Shown: positions 44,257 through 54,009 of the stretch, piece by piece
Layout of the letters: each line of letters starts with the position of its first letter
Numbering within the stretch: position 1 is the first letter of the stretch
Assembly: GCA_963722415.1 (NCBI GenBank)
Contig: CAVRNI010000035.1
Location: 94,741 to 158,740 of the forward strand
Reading direction: 5' to 3'
Length of the DNA stretch: 64,000 nucleotides
Source of the DNA: JALOLG01 sp963722415
GTDB taxonomy: Bacteria; Actinomycetota; Acidimicrobiia; Acidimicrobiales; Ilumatobacteraceae
Translations under genes and position numbers: made by a program
The notes under the pieces: model-generated
What the model was told of the DNA's origin: nothing
Databases searched by the model: none
What the model saw: the letters and a program-made list of their open reading frames with translations, nothing else

Positions 44257-46152
44257 ATGGTGAAGCGCCCACCTGCCGGCACGATTCCCGACGCACCCGG
44301 CTCATACCAATTCAAGGACTTCGACGGCCGCGTCATCTACGTCGGCAAGGCGTCGAACCTCCGTCAGCGCCTCTCGAACTACTTCCAAGCGCCGCAGAAT
44401 CTCCATCCCCGCACCCGCCAGATGGTCGAGACCGCCGAGTCGGTCGAGTGGACGACGGTGCGCAACGAGGTCGAGGCGCTGATGCTCGAGTTCTCGTTGA
44501 TCAAGCAGCACAACCCGCGGTTCAACGTCCGGCTGCGTGACGACAAGAGCTATCCGTTCCTCGCGGTGACCGTCGACGAGGAGTGGCCACGGGCACTCGT
44601 GATGCGCGGCCGCAAGCGCAAGGGCACGCGGTACTTCGGTCCGTACGCCCACGCGTACGCGATCCGCGAGACGCTCGACCTCCTGCTGCGCAGCTTCCCG
44701 ATCCGCACGTGCAGCCCGGCGAAGTTCAACCAGCACCAGCGCCTCGGCCGACCGTGTCTTCTGTTCCACATCGAGAAGTGCGCCGGGCCGTGCGTCGGCG
44801 AGATCGATCAGGTTTCGTACCGGCAACTCGTCGACGAGTTGTGCGACTTCCTGGCCGGCGACACCGACGAGATCGTCAAGCGGCTCGAGACCGCGATGCG
44901 GGCGGCGGCGAGCGAGCTCGAGTTCGAGCGGGCGGCGCGTCTGCGGGATCGGCTCACCGCCGTGCGCAAGGCGATCGCCAAGCAGCAGATGGTCGCCGAC
45001 CGGAACGAGGACATCGATGTGATCGGCATCGCCGAGGACGATCTCGAAGCGGCGGTGCAGGTGTTCTACGTCCGGCGCGGCCGGGTCGTCGGCCGCAAGG
45101 GGTTCGTGCTCGACAAGGTCGAGGAGCTGACGCCGGGCAGGCTCGTCGACCGCATCCTCGAGGCGATGTACGGCGATGAACCGCCCACGGGGGTGCCGAA
45201 GCAGGTGCTGGTGCCGGTGGAGCCCGACGATCGGGCCACGTACGAGGAGTGGCTCTCGTACGCCCGGGATTCTCGAGTGCAGATCCGAGTCCCCCAGCGG
45301 GGCGACAAGCGATCGCTGCTCGACACCGTGACGCGCAACGCCAACGAGGAGTTCACGCGCCACCGACTGCGCCGAGCGAGCGATCACAACACGCGCAGTC
45401 GTGCGCTCACCGAGTTGCAGGACCTCTTGTCGCTCCCGGAGGCGCCCTTGCGGATCGAGTGCTACGACATGGCGCACCTGCAAGGCACCGACTACGTCGG
45501 CTCGATGGTCGTGCTCGAAGACGGCCTTCCGAACAAGCGCGAGTACCGCCGGTTCCGGGTCAGGGACGTGCCGGGCAACGACGACTACGCGGCGATGGAA
45601 GAGGTGTTGACGCGTCGGTTGACGGCCTATCTCGCCGAGCGCGACCGTCCGATCAACGAACGCCGCGAGCGTCCCGGCAAGTTCGCGTACCCGCCTCAGT
45701 TGCTCGTCGTCGACGGCGGCAAGGGGCAGCTCGGCGTGGCCCGGCGCGTCGTCGAATCGCTCGGCCTGGCCGACGAGATCCCTGTCGCCGGTCTCGCCAA
45801 GCGCTTCGAGGAGGTGTTCGTGCCGGGCCGGTCGGATCCGGTCGAGATCCCGCGGGGGAGTGAGGCGCTGTTCATGCTGCAGCGGATCCGCGACGAGGCC
45901 CATCGCTTCGCCAACACGTTCCACGTCGAGCGCCGGTCGAAGCGGATGACGGCGAGCTCACTCGACGGCATCCCGGGCCTCGGCGAGACACGCAAGACCA
46001 AACTCGTCAAGGCGATGGGCGGGGTCAACGCTGTGAAGCGCGCCGATCTCGACGACCTCAAATCCCTGCCGTTCCTCCCCGACGCGATCGCCGAGGCGAT
46101 CTACTCGAAGTTTCATCCAGCGCCGGTACGTGCGCTACCTGACGCTACGTGA
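44257..46152 (+). CDS. uvrC: Excinuclease ABC subunit C
   Basis: UvrC makes both incisions in nucleotide excision repair. The 631-residue protein has the N-terminal GIY-YIG domain (APGSYQFKDFDGRVIYVGKA), a Cys-rich motif (RTCSPAKFNQHQRLGRPCLL ... EKCAGPC), the UVR helix pair (SELEFERAARLRDRLTAVRK), the RNase H-like nuclease (ECYDMAHLQGTDYVGSMVV; LLVVDGGKGQLGVARRV) and C-terminal HhH repeats (LDGIPGLGETRKTKLVKAMG). The frame is intact. The start has TAGTCT 9 nt upstream and, unlike uvrA and uvrB, no LexA box. Confidence 0.97.
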   Translation: MVKRPPAGTIPDAPGSYQFKDFDGRVIYVGKASNLRQRLSNYFQAPQNLHPRTRQMVETAESVEWTTVRNEVEALMLEFSLIKQHNPRFNVRLRDDKSYPFLAVTVDEEWPRALVMRGRKRKGTRYFGPYAHAYAIRETLDLLLRSFPIRTCSPAKFNQHQRLGRPCLLFHIEKCAGPCVGEIDQVSYRQLVDELCDFLAGDTDEIVKRLETAMRAAASELEFERAARLRDRLTAVRKAIAKQQMVADRNEDIDVIGIAEDDLEAAVQVFYVRRGRVVGRKGFVLDKVEELTPGRLVDRILEAMYGDEPPTGVPKQVLVPVEPDDRATYEEWLSYARDSRVQIRVPQRGDKRSLLDTVTRNANEEFTRHRLRRASDHNTRSRALTELQDLLSLPEAPLRIECYDMAHLQGTDYVGSMVVLEDGLPNKREYRRFRVRDVPGNDDYAAMEEVLTRRLTAYLAERDRPINERRERPGKFAYPPQLLVVDGGKGQLGVARRVVESLGLADEIPVAGLAKRFEEVFVPGRSDPVEIPRGSEALFMLQRIRDEAHRFANTFHVERRSKRMTASSLDGIPGLGETRKTKLVKAMGGVNAVKRADLDDLKSLPFLPDAIAEAIYSKFHPAPVRALPDAT

Positions 46153-47056
46153 GGTGGCTGGCGACCTCGGTTCGGAAGCGCTCGATCTTGGCGAGGCGTT
46201 GGTCGAGGTCGCGGCCGAAGTTCCATTCGGGGAGGATGAACTCGTCGAACCCGAGGTCGCGGTACTGGCCCATGGTGTCGACCAACTCCGACGGCGATCC
46301 GACGATCGAACGCCCGGCGGGCGCGTTCTCCCGCAGCTGGGCGAGCGTGCCGGCGTCGTCCTCCAGGAACACGATCGCCTGCACCGAGCGGCGCATCGTC
46401 GCCGGGTCGCGGCCGACCGCGTCGCACGCCGCCAGGAATGCCGTCGTCTTCGTCGACGCCGCGTCGATGTCGCCCCACGTGTTCCACTCGTTGGCGTGGC
46501 GGGCGGTGATGCGCATCATGCGTGAGCCGCTCGTGCCCACGAGAATCGGCAGCGGAGACTGGATCGGCTTGGGCTCACACGGCGCGTCGGTGATCGTGTA
46601 GTACCGGCCGGCGAACGTGGTCCGCGGCTGGTCGAGCAGGCCACGGACGATCTGGATCGCCTCGTCGAACCGCCCGACGCGCTCACCTGGACCCGGCAGC
46701 TCGATGCCGTACGCCCGGTGTTCGTTGACCTGCCAGCCGGCGCCGAGGCCGAGCACAGCCCGACCGTTCGAGATGTGATCGATCGTCGAGATCCGGTTTG
46801 CCAACAGCACCGGGTGGTGCACCGTGGTGGGTGACACGAGTGACCCGAGGCGGACCCGATCGGTCATCGCGGCGAGGGCCGGAAGGACCGCCCAACACTC
46901 GTGGGTGTCGCCGTCGGCGACCGCACCGTCCTCGGTGTTCGGCATGTAGTGGTCGGCGAACCAGATCCCGTGCCACCCGTCATCGTCCGCGACACGAGCC
47001 GTTGCGGCGATGTCGGCCCAGCTGCGGATCGGTGCCGGCCAGAGGGAGAAGTCCAT
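46145..47056 (-). CDS. LLM-class F420-dependent oxidoreductase
   Basis: A 303-residue luciferase-like TIM-barrel protein starting MDFSLWPAPIRSWADIA. Family features are GIWFADHYMPNTEDG, RVRLGSLVSPTTVHHPVLLA, NGRAVLGLGAGWQVNEHRAY and IQSPLPILVGTSGSRMMR. The intact frame gives the usual length. The ATG at 47056 has TATGGT 8 nt upstream. It converges on uvrC with an 8-bp overlap and is divergent from the methyltransferase. Cofactor F420 is likely for actinobacterial members; the substrate is unknown. Confidence 0.9.
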   Translation of the reverse strand: MDFSLWPAPIRSWADIAATARVADDDGWHGIWFADHYMPNTEDGAVADGDTHECWAVLPALAAMTDRVRLGSLVSPTTVHHPVLLANRISTIDHISNGRAVLGLGAGWQVNEHRAYGIELPGPGERVGRFDEAIQIVRGLLDQPRTTFAGRYYTITDAPCEPKPIQSPLPILVGTSGSRMMRITARHANEWNTWGDIDAASTKTTAFLAACDAVGRDPATMRRSVQAIVFLEDDAGTLAQLRENAPAGRSIVGSPSELVDTMGQYRDLGFDEFILPEWNFGRDLDQRLAKIERFRTEVASHLT

Positions 47057-47122
47057 GGGCGAGGACCATACGCCGCGCGCCCGGCCAGGCTCCGAAACAC
47101 GGCCGCTCATAGCCTGCTGGGG

Positions 47123-47881
47123 ATGAGCGACGGCGACATCTCACGCGACCCGTCCCGCGAGCTGTGGGAGCAACACGCCGGCTGGTGGATCGAGGGGTTC
47201 ACCGAGGGCGCCGACCCCGAGTACGTCGAACAGATCCTGCCGCTCGTCGACGAGGAACTGGCGGCGGCGACGATGGTCCTCGACGTGGGATGTGGAGACG
47301 GGCAGATCAGCCGGATGCTCGCCAGACGCGGCGCCCACGTCGTCGGGATCGACCCGACCCGCAACCAGCTCAGCGTCGCCACCGAGCGCGGTGGCGGTCC
47401 CGAGTACGCGCGGGCAGAGGCCGCGCGGCTGCCGTTCCCGGACGCGTCGTTCGACGGGGTCGTTGCGTGCCTCGTGTTCGAGCACATCGACGACGTCGAC
47501 GGCGCGATCGCGGAAGTGGCGCGTGTGTTGCGCGACGGCGGGCGGTTCGCGTTCTTCCTCAACCACCCGTTGCTCCAGACACCGGGGAGCGGCTGGATCG
47601 ACGACCAGATGCTGGATCCGCCGGAGCAGTACTGGCGCATCGGCCCGTACCTCGACGAGGCGGAGACCGACGAGCAGGTCGAGCTCGGTGTGTACATCCG
47701 CTTCCTGCATCGACCGCTGTCGCGCTACCTCAACACCCTGACCGACCACGGGTTGGTGCTCGAGCGGATGATCGAACCGGCGCCTCCACCGGGGTTCCTC
47801 GCGCTCGCACCCGAATACGCGTTGGCGGCGACCATTCCGCGCCTGTTGTACCTCCGCCTGCGGCGCGTCGGCCGTCGGTAG
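47123..47881 (+). CDS. SAM-dependent methyltransferase
   Basis: Class I methyltransferase of 252 residues: motif I VLDVGCGDGQISRMLARRG, acidic residue in VVGIDPTRNQLSVA, motif II-like FDGVVACLVFEHIDDVDG and motif III RVLRDGGRFAFFLNHP. The C-terminus resembles the UbiE/MenG-like group only loosely. The ATG has TAGCCT 7 nt upstream. Its TAG stop is part of the TAGATT box of rapZ. Confidence 0.87.
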   Translation: MSDGDISRDPSRELWEQHAGWWIEGFTEGADPEYVEQILPLVDEELAAATMVLDVGCGDGQISRMLARRGAHVVGIDPTRNQLSVATERGGGPEYARAEAARLPFPDASFDGVVACLVFEHIDDVDGAIAEVARVLRDGGRFAFFLNHPLLQTPGSGWIDDQMLDPPEQYWRIGPYLDEAETDEQVELGVYIRFLHRPLSRYLNTLTDHGLVLERMIEPAPPPGFLALAPEYALAATIPRLLYLRLRRVGRR

Positions 47882-47891
47882 ATTCAAGGCG

Positions 47892-48742
47892 ATGGCGGAG
47901 ATCGTCCTCCTCACCGGGCTTTCCGGGGCGGGTCGGTCGGCGGCCGCGGCGGTGCTCGAGGACCTCGGGTTCTACGTCGTCGACAATCTCCCGACGTCGC
48001 TGCTGGCGACGATCGTCGAGTTGGCGTCGAAGCCGGTCGGTGGCATCGACCGTTTGGCGCTCGTGTCCGGGCGCCAACACGCCGACGTGTTGCCCCACGT
48101 CGGTGCGATGCGCGCGGCCGGCCACCACGTCACGATCGTGTACCTCGACGCGTCGACGGGCGAGCTGATCCGCAGGTATGACGCAACGCGACGCAAGCAT
48201 CCGCTGGCCGACGAGGCCGACGGGTTGGTCGAGTCGATCGAGCTCGAGCGCCAGCGCCTCAGCCGCCTCCGCGACTCCGTCGATCTGGTGATCGACACGA
48301 CCGATCTCAACGTGCACCAGTTGAAGGATCGCTTGGTCCGCGCGTTCGAGACCGAAGGCACGGCACGCCTGCAGGTCGCGATCGAGAGTTTCGGCTACAA
48401 GCACGGGCTTCCGCTCGACGCCGACATCGTGATGGACGTGCGGTTCCTGCCGAACCCGCATTGGGACGACGAGCTGCGCCCGTTGACCGGCTTCGACCAG
48501 GCAATCCGCGACTACGTCCTCGAGACCTCGTCGGGCACGCCTTCCTCGACCGCTTCGACGACCTGCTCGCCAGCGTGCTTCCCGCCTACCAGGCCGAGGG
48601 CCGGAGCTACCTGACGGTTGCCATCGGGTGCACGGGCGGACGCCACCGATCGGTCGCGATCGCAGAAGAACTGGCGCGACGGTTCCGCGATCGGGGTGTC
48701 GCCGTGCGCACGTCGCACCGCGACGTCGCCGAGTCCGGCTGA
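47892..48742 (+). CDS. rapZ: RapZ/YvcJ-family nucleotide-binding protein (frame break near 48525)
   Basis: P-loop protein of about 283 residues (RNase adapter in enterobacteria, GTP/ATP-binding YvcJ in Gram-positives). Walker A-like GLSGAGRSAAAAVLEDLGFY, VVDNLPTSLL, LDASTGELIRRYDATRRKHP, DVRFLPNPHWDDELRPLTG and the C-terminal GCTGGRHRSVAIAEELARRF are all present. The frame shifts near 48525, between RDYVLE and VGHAFLDRFDDLL. TAGATT stands 7 nt before the ATG. In related genomes yvcK and whiA normally follow; here they do not. Confidence 0.92.
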
Positions 48743-48938
48743 CGCCTCGGCGGCGCACCAGGCGCGCCTGGCTCGAGCCCCTCGCCAGGTCCTTTCCGGT
48801 CGTCGAGGTGCCGGCGCTAGGGTGACCCCGCGATTCGTCCCTACCGGGCGACGGCCTCACGATCGGCCGGAGCTCCGGCGCGTTGACGACCAGTCGTTGA
48901 CCATTCGTTGACCATTCGTTGAAAGGACATCCCGAGAC
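48743..48938. other. rapZ-gap intergenic region, without yvcK and whiA
   Basis: This 196-bp gap holds a 14-bp palindrome CCAGGCGCGCCTGG (48758-48771) and a short tandem repeat of CGTTGACCATT just before the gap start (around 48890-48920). The GAAAGGA ribosome site of gap lies at its end. No gene or remnant of yvcK or whiA is visible. Confidence 0.7.
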
Positions 48939-49949
48939 ATGACGGTGCGCGTGGGTATCAACGGCTTCGGCAGGATCGGCCGCAGCTTCTTTCGCGCGGC
49001 GAAGCAACGCGGCGCCGACGTCGACTTCGTCGCCGTCAACGACCTCGGTTCGCTCGAAACGATGGCACACCTCCTCAAGTACGACTCGGTGCTCGGTCAA
49101 CTGCCAGGGTCGGTGAAGGTCACCAAGACGGGCATCAAGGTCGGCGACGACGAGTTGCGCGTGTTGTCGGAGCGCGATCCCAAGAAGCTGCCGTGGTCCG
49201 ACCTCGACGTCGACGTCGTCGTCGAGTCGACGGGTTTCTTCGCGACCCGGGACACCGCCGCGTACCACCTCGAGGGTGGCGCCCCACTCGTCATCGTCTC
49301 CGCTCCGTGTACCGGGGCCGACGCGACGTTCGTCTACGGCGTCAATCACAAGACGTTCGACCCGAAGAAGCACCAGGTCGTGTCGAACGCGAGTTGCACG
49401 ACGAACTGCTTCGTGCCGCTCGTCAAGGTGCTCGACGACGCGTTCGGTGTGGTCGAGGGGTTGATGACGACCATCCACGCCTACACCGGCGACCAGGTGC
49501 TCGTCGACGGGCCGCACAAGGATCTCCGCCGGGCCCGGGCGGCGGCCATCAACATCGTTCCGACGAGCACCGGCGCGGCTCGCGCCACGAACCTGGTGTT
49601 GGAGTCGATGACGGGCAAGCTCGACGGCACGTCGCTGCGAGTACCGGTGCCGACCGGATCGATCACTGACTTCACGGCCAACCTGAGCAAGAAGGCGTCC
49701 GTCGCCGAGATCAACGCGGCGTTCCAAGCAGCGGCGAAGAAGGGTGACCTCAAGGGCATCCTGCGATACACCGACGAGGAGATCGTGTCGAGCGACATCG
49801 TCGGCGACCCGCACTCGTGCATCTTCGACGCCGGGCTCACGTTCACGATGAACAACATGGTCAAGGTCAACGGCTGGTACGACAACGAGTGGGGGTACTC
49901 CAACCGGCTCGTCGACATCACGGTGTACACCGGCAGCAAGAAGCGTTGA
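48939..49949 (+). CDS. gap: Glyceraldehyde-3-phosphate dehydrogenase, type I
   Basis: Glycolytic GAPDH of 336 residues. NAD-binding VRVGINGFGRIGRSFFRAA opens the protein; the catalytic Cys lies in VVSNASCTTNCFVPL (about residue 153) with the His in MTTIHAYTGDQ, and NGWYDNEWGYSNRLVD closes it. A GAAAGGA ribosome site is 12 nt upstream of the ATG, so this gene has a leader, unlike many neighbours. It heads gap-pgk-tpiA. Confidence 0.97.
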   Translation: MTVRVGINGFGRIGRSFFRAAKQRGADVDFVAVNDLGSLETMAHLLKYDSVLGQLPGSVKVTKTGIKVGDDELRVLSERDPKKLPWSDLDVDVVVESTGFFATRDTAAYHLEGGAPLVIVSAPCTGADATFVYGVNHKTFDPKKHQVVSNASCTTNCFVPLVKVLDDAFGVVEGLMTTIHAYTGDQVLVDGPHKDLRRARAAAINIVPTSTGAARATNLVLESMTGKLDGTSLRVPVPTGSITDFTANLSKKASVAEINAAFQAAAKKGDLKGILRYTDEEIVSSDIVGDPHSCIFDAGLTFTMNNMVKVNGWYDNEWGYSNRLVDITVYTGSKKR

Positions 49950-49959
49950 GCGGGCGCAC

Positions 49960-51078
49960 GTGGCGCGCATACCGACGCTCGAGGACCTCGGCGACGTCGC
50001 TGGCAAACGTGTCCTGCTGCGCACCGATTTCAACGTGCCACTCGATGAGGGGAAGATCACCGACGACTTCCGGATCCGGGCGGCACTCCCCACGATCGAG
50101 TGGCTGGAATCGCGCGGCGCCAAGGTCGTGTGTGCCAGCCACCTCGGTCGACCGAAGGGCAAACCTGACAACAAGTACTCGATGGCGCCCGTGCAAGCCC
50201 GCCTTGCCGAACTGGCACCCGACGTCGAGTTGTTGGAGAACTTGCGCTTCGATTCCGGCGAGGAGGCCAACGACCCCGCCTTCACGGCGCGCCTGATCGA
50301 GGGCATCGACCTCTACGTCAACGACGCGTTCGGTGCGTCTCATCGAGCCCACGCGTCGATCGTCGGTCCACCCAAGATGCTGCCGTCGGCGATGGGGCTG
50401 CTCCTCCAGAAGGAGGTCGACGTCCTGCTCGGGCTGCGCAACAACCCGAAGCGCCCGTTCGTCGCCGTGCTCGGAGGCGCCAAGATCTCCGACAAGCTCG
50501 GCGTGGTCGAGGCGTTGCTCGACATCGTCGACGCGCTCGTCATCGGCGGCGCGATGTGCTTCACGTTCTTCGCCGCCCAGGGCAAGTCGATCGGCGACTC
50601 GCTGTTCGAGCCCGACCAGGTCGAGTCGTGCGCCCGCTTGCTCTCGTCGGGTAAGACGATCCACCTCCCCGACGACATCGTCGGCACCGACGCCGACGGT
50701 GCGTTCGCGACGTTCGGGACCTGGCTGCCGGACGGCGCCAAAGGGTTCGACATCGGTCCCGGTTCGGCCGCCGCGTTCTCCGACGTGATCATGGACGCGC
50801 GAACCGTGTTCTGGAACGGCCCGATGGGTGTGTTCGAGGACGAGCGCTTCGCGGCCGGCACGCGTACCGTCGCTCAGGCGATGGCGGAGACGAAGGCATT
50901 CACGGTGGTGGGCGGCGGCGACTCCGCCGCCGCGCTCGCGCAGTTCCGGCTCGAGGACGACATCGATCATGTCTCCACTGGTGGTGGCGCCTCGCTCGAG
51001 CTGCTCGAGCTCGGCGATCTGCCGGGCCTTGCGGCTCTGCGCGCGGCACCGAACGCCCCGGCCGGGAACGAGGAGTGA
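49960..51078 (+). CDS. pgk: Phosphoglycerate kinase
   Basis: PGK, 372 residues (short end of the range), forms ATP from 1,3-bisphosphoglycerate. Motifs: LLRTDFNVPLDEGKITDDFR, CASHLGRPKGK, ENLRFDSGEEAND, LYVNDAFGASHRAHAS, VLGGAKISDKLGV, FWNGPMGVFEDERFAAGT and VVGGGDSAAALAQF. The GTG start is 10 bp after gap. The stop overlaps the tpiA start. Confidence 0.96.
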   Translation: MARIPTLEDLGDVAGKRVLLRTDFNVPLDEGKITDDFRIRAALPTIEWLESRGAKVVCASHLGRPKGKPDNKYSMAPVQARLAELAPDVELLENLRFDSGEEANDPAFTARLIEGIDLYVNDAFGASHRAHASIVGPPKMLPSAMGLLLQKEVDVLLGLRNNPKRPFVAVLGGAKISDKLGVVEALLDIVDALVIGGAMCFTFFAAQGKSIGDSLFEPDQVESCARLLSSGKTIHLPDDIVGTDADGAFATFGTWLPDGAKGFDIGPGSAAAFSDVIMDARTVFWNGPMGVFEDERFAAGTRTVAQAMAETKAFTVVGGGDSAAALAQFRLEDDIDHVSTGGGASLELLELGDLPGLAALRAAPNAPAGNEE

Positions 51079-51848
51079 TGCGCCGCCCACTGATCTCCGG
51101 GAACTGGAAGATGAACCTCAACCACTTCGAGGCGATCCAGACCGTGCAGAAGCTGCACTACTCGATCCCGCGCGAGGCATACCGCACGGTCGACGTCAGT
51201 GTTCATCCGCCGTTCACCGACATCCGCAGCGTGCAGACCGTGATCGAGGCCGACGATCTCGACCTTCTGCTCGGCGCTCAGCACTGTCACTGGGACACCA
51301 AGGGAGCGTTCACCGGCGAGGTGTCACCACTGTTCCTCGCCAAGCTCGATGTCGAGTTCGTCATCTGCGGTCACAGCGAGCGCCGTGAGTTGTTCGGTGA
51401 GACCGACGAGATGGTCGCCCGCAAGGTCGTCGCGATCCAGCAGCACGGGATGGTGCCGATCATGTGCGTCGGCGAGTCGCTCGCCGAGCGCGAAGCGGGT
51501 GAGACCGAGACCAAGGTGCTCAGCCAGCTCCGCGCCGGCCTCGCCGACCGCTCCGCCGAACAGGTCGGCGCGCTCGTGATCGCCTACGAGCCGATCTGGG
51601 CGATCGGCACCGGTCGAACGGCGACCGCCGACGACGCCCAGGCGGTGTGTGCCGCGATTCGCGCCTGCATCGGCGAGGGCTGGGGCCGCGAGGCGGCCGA
51701 CGCTGTCCGCATCCAGTACGGCGGTTCGGTCAAGGCGGGAACGACCGCCGAGTTGATGGCCCAGCCCGACGTCGATGGCGCGCTGGTCGGCGGCGCGAGC
51801 CTCGATCCCGACGAGTTCTCCCGGATCGTCCAGTTCGCGGCGGGTTGA
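51078..51848 (+). CDS. tpiA: Triose-phosphate isomerase
   Basis: TIM barrel of 256 residues: N-terminal PLISGNWKMNLN with the catalytic Lys, His in FVICGHSERRELFGE, Glu in VIAYEPIWAIGTGRTA, and the phosphate loops YGGSVKAGT and ALVGGASLDPDEF. The ATG at 51078 shares the last base of the pgk stop; the GTG at 51075 directly before it is an alternative. AGGAG overlaps the pgk end and can serve as ribosome site. Confidence 0.96.
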   Translation: MRRPLISGNWKMNLNHFEAIQTVQKLHYSIPREAYRTVDVSVHPPFTDIRSVQTVIEADDLDLLLGAQHCHWDTKGAFTGEVSPLFLAKLDVEFVICGHSERRELFGETDEMVARKVVAIQQHGMVPIMCVGESLAEREAGETETKVLSQLRAGLADRSAEQVGALVIAYEPIWAIGTGRTATADDAQAVCAAIRACIGEGWGREAADAVRIQYGGSVKAGTTAELMAQPDVDGALVGGASLDPDEFSRIVQFAAG

Positions 51849-52086
51849 TCCCGAGGACGTCCCGTCCCAATTTTCGGACAACTGTCACACCGATGGCTAC
51901 TTCCGGGTAGCACCTGCTGGTATGGTTCGGGCGCCCGATTTGATCGGGGAGGACAAATCGTGCAGAACGTCGCGGTTCGAACGCCGGAAGCATTGGCTGG
52001 TGCAACATCCTTGCGCGAGCAATAGCCCGGGCGGTTCCTGTGGCACCAATACCTCCCTCCACATCAACCCCATGAGGAGGACCTAC
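51849..52086. other. Intergenic leader upstream of the peptide ABC transporter
   Basis: No gene is visible in this 238-bp stretch. It ends in a strong GAGGAGG ribosome site (52074-52080), 6 nt before the GTG of the binding protein. The promoter must lie here, but no clear -35/-10 pair stands out. Confidence 0.45.
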
Positions 52087-53883
52087 GTGAGTTTCACGAG
52101 GCGCAGTAAGCGAATGTTCGCGCTGGCCGTCGGTCTATCGCTCGTCGCCGCAGCATGCGGTGACGACGACGCCACGGACACAGCGGACACATCGTCGGAC
52201 GAAACAACCGCACCGGAAGAGACGACCGCTCCGGAAGAGACGACCGCTCCGGAAGAGACGACCGCTCCGGAAGGAACGGAAGGAACGGAAGCACCGGACG
52301 GTACGGACGCACCCGCCGGCGACGTTGCCATGACGTTGACGTTCGACATCAACCCGGACGCGGTCTGGGAAGACGGAACGCCCATCACGTGGGAGGACTT
52401 CGAGTGCACGTGGCAGGCGTATCTGAACACGCCTGGCTCGATCAAGACCGCTGGCTACGACTTCATGACCGGCGTGGCCGCCGGTGAGAGCGACCAGCAG
52501 GTCGTCATCAGCTTCAATCAGGTCTATGCGCCGTACAAGACCATCTTCGAGGGGATCATCAAGAAGGCCGCCGTCGCCGACTGCATGGACATCTCGACCG
52601 ACTTCCAGACGGAGCTTCCGATCTCGGCCCGGCCGTACATGATCAGCTCGTTCGGCGAGAACGAGATCGAGCTGACGCCGAACCCCAACTGGTGGGGCGA
52701 TCCACCGGTCACCGAGCGCGTCCTGGTCACCGGCTTCGCGGACCAGGAGACCGAGCTCGCGGCCATCAACTCGGGCGAGGTCGACTTCATCTACCCGCAG
52801 TTCTTCCAGGGCATCACCGACGCGGTCACCGACCCGAACGTGGTTCCGGCCATCACCTTCGGTGGTGACTACGAGGCGCTGTACTTCCAGATGGGCGAGG
52901 ACGAGGCCTACCGCGGCCCGTTCGCCGACGACGACTACCGCCACGCTTTCGTCAAGTCGATCGACCGTGACGCGCTGTTCGCAGCAGATCTACGCCCCGC
53001 TCGTCGAGGGCGCTGAGCTGCTCCAGTGCGGCCCGATCGTTCCCGGTCCGTACTGCACCGATGCCTGGGCCGACAACACCTACGACCCGGCAGCGGCGGA
53101 GCAGATGCATGACCGACGCCGGCTGGACGAAGAACGGCGACGGCTTCTGGGCGAAGCCGACGGCAACGTCCCCGAGGTGCGCTGGATGGTGAACTCTGGC
53201 AACACCCGCCGTGAGAGCACCCAGGCGTACCTGATCCCGTTGCTGGCCGAGGCCGGCTTCAACGTGATCGCTGACAACTGCGAGGCCCTGCCTTGCGTGT
53301 TCCAGCAGCGCCTGCCAGCCCTCGACTACGACATGGGTCAGTACATCTCGACGGCACCGCCGGATCCGTCCTACCTGATCCCGATCCTCACCTGCGAGCA
53401 GATCCCGACCGCCGCCAACGGCAACCAGGGTCAGAACCAGCAGGGAGTCTGCAACGAGGAAGCATCCGACATGCTGAACGAGTCCGACGTGACCGTTGAC
53501 GAAGACGCTCGCGCCAAGCTGATCACCGACGCCCTCGATCTGTTGTCGGAAGAGGACTTCATGTTGCCGCTGCTGCAGTTCCCGAAGTCGGGCTTCTACC
53601 GCAGCGATCGCGTCGGTGGACCCGTCGAGGATCGAGCTCAACAACTACCGCGCCTTCCAGAACCTGTCGGAGTGGGAGGACGTCGATGGTGACGGCCAGA
53701 TCATCATCGGTGCCGAGCAGTACCCAGGCTGCCTCAACCCGTTGACGGAGTGCGCCAACTCGTCGTGGTACTTCTGGGCCGCTGAGTCCAGACGCTCCCG
53801 GGCTTCTGGCGGACTCGACCAACGACGCTCTGTTCGAGCTCACGAACCTGGTCGCCGGCGAGCCGGTGGTCGAAGTTCTCTGA
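52087..53883 (+). CDS. ABC transporter peptide/solute-binding lipoprotein, family 5 (about five frame breaks, N-lobe shortened)
   Basis: Extracellular lipoprotein for a Dpp/Opp-type importer. The signal FALAVGLSLVAAAC has a lipobox, then a linker of E-E-T-T-A-P repeats. The SBP_bac_5 part begins abruptly at LTFDINPDAVWEDGTPITWE; the ~70-100 residues normally before this (start of lobe I) are absent. Later family segments include NPNWWGDPPVTERVLV, QIYAPLVEGAELLQCGPIVP, PEVRWMVNSGNTRRESTQAY, FQQRLPALDYDMGQYISTAP and IELNNYRAFQNLSEWEDV. Frame changes near 52977, 53107, 53155, 53622 and 53790, with a final stop at 53881-53883. Followed by a strong hairpin and the permease genes. Confidence 0.85.
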
Positions 53884-53919
53884 TCCTCGGATCAGGGAAG
53901 GTCACGAATACCAGATAAG

Positions 53920-53952
53920 AGTGTGGGGCCGGCCAAGTGCCGGCCCCACACT
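53920..53952 (+). terminator. Strong hairpin between binding protein and permease genes
   Basis: AGTGTGGGGCCGGC and GCCGGCCCCACACT form a perfect 14-bp stem with a CAAGT loop. No T run follows. In binding-protein-first operons such a hairpin often protects or partly terminates the first message, keeping the binding protein in excess. Confidence 0.7.
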
Positions 53953-54009
53953 CCATCTGGGGTAAGCATGTCCCATCGGGGGTAAGCATGGGGGTAAGGA
54001 GGGCCGATC

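Noticed and set aside
47730..50306. Minus-strand reading frame of 858 codons
   Set aside because: It is antisense to rapZ, gap and pgk, all strongly supported; high GC leaves long antisense frames open.
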